DNA from: Glaciihabitans sp. dw_435
GTDB lineage: Bacteria; Actinomycetota; Actinomycetes; Actinomycetales; Microbacteriaceae
Direction of reading: 5' to 3'
NCBI RefSeq assembly: GCF_018449675.1
Contig: NZ_JAAVUZ010000003.1
Coordinates: 186,001 to 250,000 of the forward strand
Length of the DNA stretch: 64,000 bases
Both the position numbers and the translations under genes were made by a program. Position 1 is the first letter of the stretch. Each line of letters starts with the position of its first letter. The notes beneath the pieces are model-generated. The model saw only the letters and a list, made by a program, of their open reading frames with translations. It did not search any database and was not told the DNA's origin. This document shows, piece by piece, positions 61,352 to 64,000 of this stretch.

Positions 61352-61599
61352 CGAGCCTCACCTGCACCATCGGGGACGAACGACACGGGTTCGTCCATTG
61401 CGGAGACCAGCACCGGGAAGTTGCGTGCCTCGAGGAAGTCACGCAGGTAGTCGCGGTGCTCGTCGCACGCCAGCCACACTTTAACCCGGTCGCGGGTGTG
61501 GATCTTGGGGTTACGCCAGTTCACCGCAACAGTCGCGGGAGATTCGCAGCCCGCGCGCGAGCACTGCGGCTCGTCGGGGTCGGCTCCGAATCCGATCAC
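61348..61599 (-). CDS. Small conserved protein with putative zinc ribbon
   Basis: 83 residues. CSRAGC near the N-terminus and a CDEHR segment near the middle give Cys/His residues that could bind zinc. Overlaps both neighbours by 4 bases, so tightly coupled with the SURF1 gene. Relatives upstream of SURF1 are frequent in actinobacteria but uncharacterised. Function unknown. Confidence 0.75.
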   Translation of the reverse strand: MIGFGADPDEPQCSRAGCESPATVAVNWRNPKIHTRDRVKVWLACDEHRDYLRDFLEARNFPVLVSAMDEPVSFVPDGAGEAR

Positions 61600-61889
61600 G
61601 TGTCGTGTTCCGTCGGCACGGTGGGTCGGACGGGAACAATGGCGCCCGGGCGCATGACCGTCACGTCACCCGCGCGGGAGCTACCCGTGTTCGCGACGAC
61701 GACGGCGATGTAGGGAAGGATGACCGCACCAACGATGGCGACGAGCTGCCACCATCCGGGCAGCACAAAGACAAGAGCGAAACAGACCAGACGGATCGTC
61801 ATGGTGATCGAATATTTGCGAATTCGGGCGCGACGCTCGTCGTCCGGGGACGCCGGAAGAGAGGTGATCGACTGCTGTGGCTTTTTCAT
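61596..61889 (-). CDS. DUF3099 family membrane protein
   Basis: 97 residues from ATG 61889; ATG 61895 is the alternative. Two membrane helices near the centre (VCFALVFVLPGWWQLVAIVGAVILPYIAVVV, positions ~34-65, in two parts) with a basic N-terminus, the DUF3099 pattern (RKYSITM.IR, then LPYIAVVVANT). First gene of the operon DUF3099-zinc protein-SURF1. Function unknown, possibly oxidase biogenesis by context. Confidence 0.8.
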   Translation of the reverse strand: MKKPQQSITSLPASPDDERRARIRKYSITMTIRLVCFALVFVLPGWWQLVAIVGAVILPYIAVVVANTGSSRAGDVTVMRPGAIVPVRPTVPTEHDT

Positions 61890-61899
61890 CGGCATACCA

Positions 61900-61905
61900 A
61901 GCCTA
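61900..61905 (-). promoter_or_regulatory. -10 box of DUF3099 operon
   Basis: TAGGCT on the minus strand; spacing is 10 bases to ATG 61889 or 4 to ATG 61895. Confidence 0.5.
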
Positions 61906-61925
61906 CGTCGGTTACGCCGGGACAT

Positions 61926-61931
61926 TAGGCT
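61926..61931 (+). promoter_or_regulatory. -10 box of fabG, leaderless
   Basis: TAGGCT, eight bases before ATG 61940; 20 bases from the divergent TAGGCT. Confidence 0.55.
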
Positions 61932-61939
61932 TGTCGACC

Positions 61940-62650
61940 ATGACTACTCCCCGTACCGTTTTGATCACCGGCGGCAATCGCGGCATCGGCTTCGCCATCG
62001 CCCAAGAGTTCGTGGCCCGTGGCCACCGAGTTGCCGTCACCGCGCGATCGGGAGAGGGCCCCGCGGGCACGCTCACGGTACGGGCGGACGTGACGGATGC
62101 CGCGTCCATCGACACCGCGTTCACCGAGGTAGAGGCGGCCCTCGGGCCGGTCGAGGTTGTCGTCGCCAATGCCGGAGTGACCCGCGACATGCTGTTGATG
62201 CGCATGACCGAGGACGATTTCACCTCCGTCATCGATACGAACCTCAACGGATCGTTCCGTGTCGTCAAACGTGCCTCCAAGGGCATGATCAAGGCACGGT
62301 TCGGCCGGATCATCCTCATTTCGAGCGTGTCCGGCATGCTTGGGGCCGCCGGACAGGTCAACTACTCGGCGTCCAAGAGTGCACTGATCGGTATGGCACG
62401 GTCGCTGACGCGGGAGCTCGGCTCGCGGGGAATCACCGCCAACGTTGTTGCGCCGGGTCTGATCGACACGGACATGACGGCGGAGCTGCCCGAAGCCACC
62501 CTCGCCGACTACAAGAAGTCAATTCCCGCCGGACGCTTCGCGACTCCGGAAGAAGTGGCGAAGGTCATCGCCTGGGTGGCAGGCGACGACGCGGGCTACA
62601 TCTCGGGAGCCGTCATCCCGGTCGACGGTGGCCTCGGAATGGGCCACTAG
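61940..62650 (+). CDS. fabG: 3-oxoacyl-ACP reductase (FabG-type SDR)
   Basis: 236 residues from ATG 61940; an upstream open frame lacks protein features. NADP loop TGGNRGIG at ~10, NAGVTRDMLLMRM, catalytic Ser in ISSVSG, YSASKSA and a VAPGLIDTDM strand typical of FabG. Likely fatty acid synthesis, or mycolate-like/acetoacetyl-CoA reduction; no other fab gene is near. Convergent with serB. Confidence 0.88.
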   Translation: MTTPRTVLITGGNRGIGFAIAQEFVARGHRVAVTARSGEGPAGTLTVRADVTDAASIDTAFTEVEAALGPVEVVVANAGVTRDMLLMRMTEDDFTSVIDTNLNGSFRVVKRASKGMIKARFGRIILISSVSGMLGAAGQVNYSASKSALIGMARSLTRELGSRGITANVVAPGLIDTDMTAELPEATLADYKKSIPAGRFATPEEVAKVIAWVAGDDAGYISGAVIPVDGGLGMGH

Positions 62651-62658
62651 ACCTCAGA

Positions 62659-63297
62659 TCAGCCGCGCAGCCCAAGGAGGGGCAGCAGCGCCGACAAATC
62701 ACGGACGTCGAGCAGCAGGTCGGCTTCGTCACGCACGGGCGCCTTGGCGTCGAATCCGACGGACAGGCCCGTGATCGCCATCATGTGCAGATCGTTCGCC
62801 CCGTCGCCTACGGCCACCGTTCGGGCCAGCGGCACGTCGAAGTCGTCCGCCCACTCGCGCAAGGTGGATGCCTTTGCTTCGGCGTCGATGATCGGACCGA
62901 TCAGCCCGCCGGTGAGAACGCCGTCGACCACCTCGAGCCGGTTCGCGCGCCAGTAGTTGAGACCGAGCGCCTCCGCCACCGGGTCCACGACCTCGTGAAA
63001 GCCACCGGACACGACGCCAACGCGCCCGCCGGCGGCCTGAACACCGCGCACCATATCCTGCGCCCCGGCCGTGATCTCCACGTGCTGACCCACGGCGGCA
63101 AAGACACTCTCGGGAAGCCCCGCGAGTGTGGCGACACGGGAGCGGAGGCTCTGCTCGAAGTCCAACTCGCCATTCATCGCCTGGGCCGTGATCCTCGCCA
63201 CAGCGTCGAGCGACCCCGCCTCGCTCGCCAGGAGCTCGATCACCTCGTTCTCGATGAGGGTTGAATCGACATCGAGAACTACGAGAAACCGGGCCAT
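62659..63297 (-). CDS. serB: Phosphoserine phosphatase
   Basis: 212 residues. HAD family: DVDSTL with nucleophile Asp9 and Asp11, VVSGGFHEVVDPVAE and GDGANDLHMM with metal-binding Asp. Makes serine from phosphoserine. No N-terminal ACT domain, so shorter than mycobacterial SerB2. Confidence 0.93.
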   Translation of the reverse strand: MARFLVVLDVDSTLIENEVIELLASEAGSLDAVARITAQAMNGELDFEQSLRSRVATLAGLPESVFAAVGQHVEITAGAQDMVRGVQAAGGRVGVVSGGFHEVVDPVAEALGLNYWRANRLEVVDGVLTGGLIGPIIDAEAKASTLREWADDFDVPLARTVAVGDGANDLHMMAITGLSVGFDAKAPVRDEADLLLDVRDLSALLPLLGLRG

Positions 63298-63327
63298 GTC
63301 CGAGGTGAGCCTTTCGGGCGAGTTACA

Positions 63328-64000
63328 TCAAGATACGTGAACTCCCTTGCCGACAACGGTGATGCCCGTTTCCGTCACGGTGAAGCCCCTGGCGCGATCC
63401 GCGTCCGCGTCAACACCAACCGTAGCGCCTTCGTCGATGACCACATCCTTGTCGAGGATCGCTCGACGAACGACCGCATTCGCGCCGATAACCACCCGCT
63501 CGAACACGACAGAATCGACGACGGTGGCGCCCGAACCCACCACGCACCACGGCCCGAGAACGCTGCGTTCCAAGTGCGCCCCGGAGATCACCGTTCCCAG
63601 CGAAACGATCGAGTCGATCGTGGTGCCAAGGTTCCCCTTGGCGTCGCGCACGAACTTTGCCGGCGGGGAGTTGAGCTGCTGGCTGTAGATCGGCCATTCG
63701 CGGTTGTAGAGGTTGAAGATCGGCAGCGCCGAGATGAGGTCCTGGTGCGCATCGAAGAACGATTCGATCGTTCCCACGTCACGCCAGTAGTACTTGTCCC
63801 GGTCGGTGGAGCCGGGAACATCGTTGTGGTTGAGGTCGTAGACGCCCGCCTCGCCACGCGAAACGAAGTCAGGAACGATGTCACCACCCATGTCGTGATT
63901 CGACTCGGTGTTCTCCCCATCGCGGATCACCGCTTCCATCAGGATGTCCGCGTTGAACACGTAATTACCCATAGAGGCGAGCACTTCGCCGGGCGACTCC
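63328..64000 (-). CDS. glgC: Glucose-1-phosphate adenylyltransferase, C-terminal part
   Basis: The gene runs off the window end; about 224 C-terminal residues are present. The catalytic-domain end shows ASMGNYVFNADIL and YYWRDVGTIESFFDAHQDL, and a left-handed beta-helix follows (VISGAHLERSVLGPWCVVGSG, VIDEGATVGVD-type hexapeptide repeats). Makes ADP-glucose for glycogen. Open reading continues to the last base, so no start is seen. Confidence 0.92.
   Translation of the reverse strand, partial: ESPGEVLASMGNYVFNADILMEAVIRDGENTESNHDMGGDIVPDFVSRGEAGVYDLNHNDVPGSTDRDKYYWRDVGTIESFFDAHQDLISALPIFNLYNREWPIYSQQLNSPPAKFVRDAKGNLGTTIDSIVSLGTVISGAHLERSVLGPWCVVGSGATVVDSVVFERVVIGANAVVRRAILDKDVVIDEGATVGVDADADRARGFTVTETGITVVGKGVHVS

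Noticed and set aside
61720-63264. 514-codon plus-strand open frame over fabG and serB
   Set aside because: Antisense or out of frame with real genes and highly Arg-rich, as expected for a shadow.

Overview
The window is a 64-kb stretch of core chromosome from a high-GC Gram-positive bacterium, most likely an actinobacterium of the Microbacteriaceae type. The markers are WhiA, RbpA, OpcA, an ANTAR response regulator of the PdtaR kind, a SufB-SufD-Rieske-SufC-SufT operon, ANTAR/ABC-F/DUF3099 genes and many apparently leaderless genes with a TAGGCT-like -10 box 6-8 nt before the start codon. I see no phage, insertion sequence, CRISPR array or rRNA. The genus cannot be fixed from the sequence alone.

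Layout. 1-8.1 kb: end of lgt, glutamate synthase gltB-gltD and pyruvate kinase pyk. 8.1-10.1 kb: an isolated family-2 glycosyltransferase between long non-coding stretches, then tRNA-Leu(CAA) on the minus strand. 10.1-22.1 kb: pdtaR-like regulator, an unknown gene, a thioesterase, polA with an orphan PTS IIA gene, a DUF885 protein, rpsA, coaE, an SDR and uvrB. 22.1-24.1 kb: a divergent pair (GT4 glycosyltransferase and lipoprotein) with interlocked promoters. 24.2-31.2 kb: uvrA, uvrC (with an unusual acidic insert), rapZ and whiA; yvcK, often found between the last two, is absent. 31.3-35.8 kb: sodA, then the lower-glycolysis run gap-pgk-tpiA-secG-rbpA. 36-44.2 kb: a minus-strand pentose-phosphate operon tkt-tal-pgi-zwf-opcA-pgl, convergent with the glycolysis run and separated from it by two strong terminators. 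44.5-46.8 kb: heme o and heme a synthases (ctaB, ctaA). 47-51.1 kb: the suf operon. 51.2-58.5 kb: the most unusual region. 58.9-64 kb: ABC-F protein, SURF1/small zinc protein/DUF3099 operon, fabG, serB and the end of glgC.

The best candidate for a little-described system is 51.2-58.5 kb: a membrane histidine kinase, a membrane protein with a GGDEF-like domain whose signature has decayed to GARQF, a lipoprotein, a membrane-bound processive GT2 polysaccharide synthase with a QQVKW motif, an OmpR-type response regulator with a linker of about 90 Ala/Pro/Val-rich residues, and a membrane-anchored GH6 (cellulase-family) enzyme. The GT2 plus GH6 pairing recalls the cslA-cslZ locus of Streptomyces, so I infer a signal-controlled beta-glucan-like exopolysaccharide system. 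The product and the wiring are not shown by the sequence.

Most of the rest is housekeeping metabolism: nitrogen assimilation, glycolysis and the pentose phosphate pathway, nucleotide excision repair (uvrA, uvrB, uvrC, polA all on the same strand), heme and oxidase assembly, and Fe-S cluster assembly without a local cysteine desulfurase.
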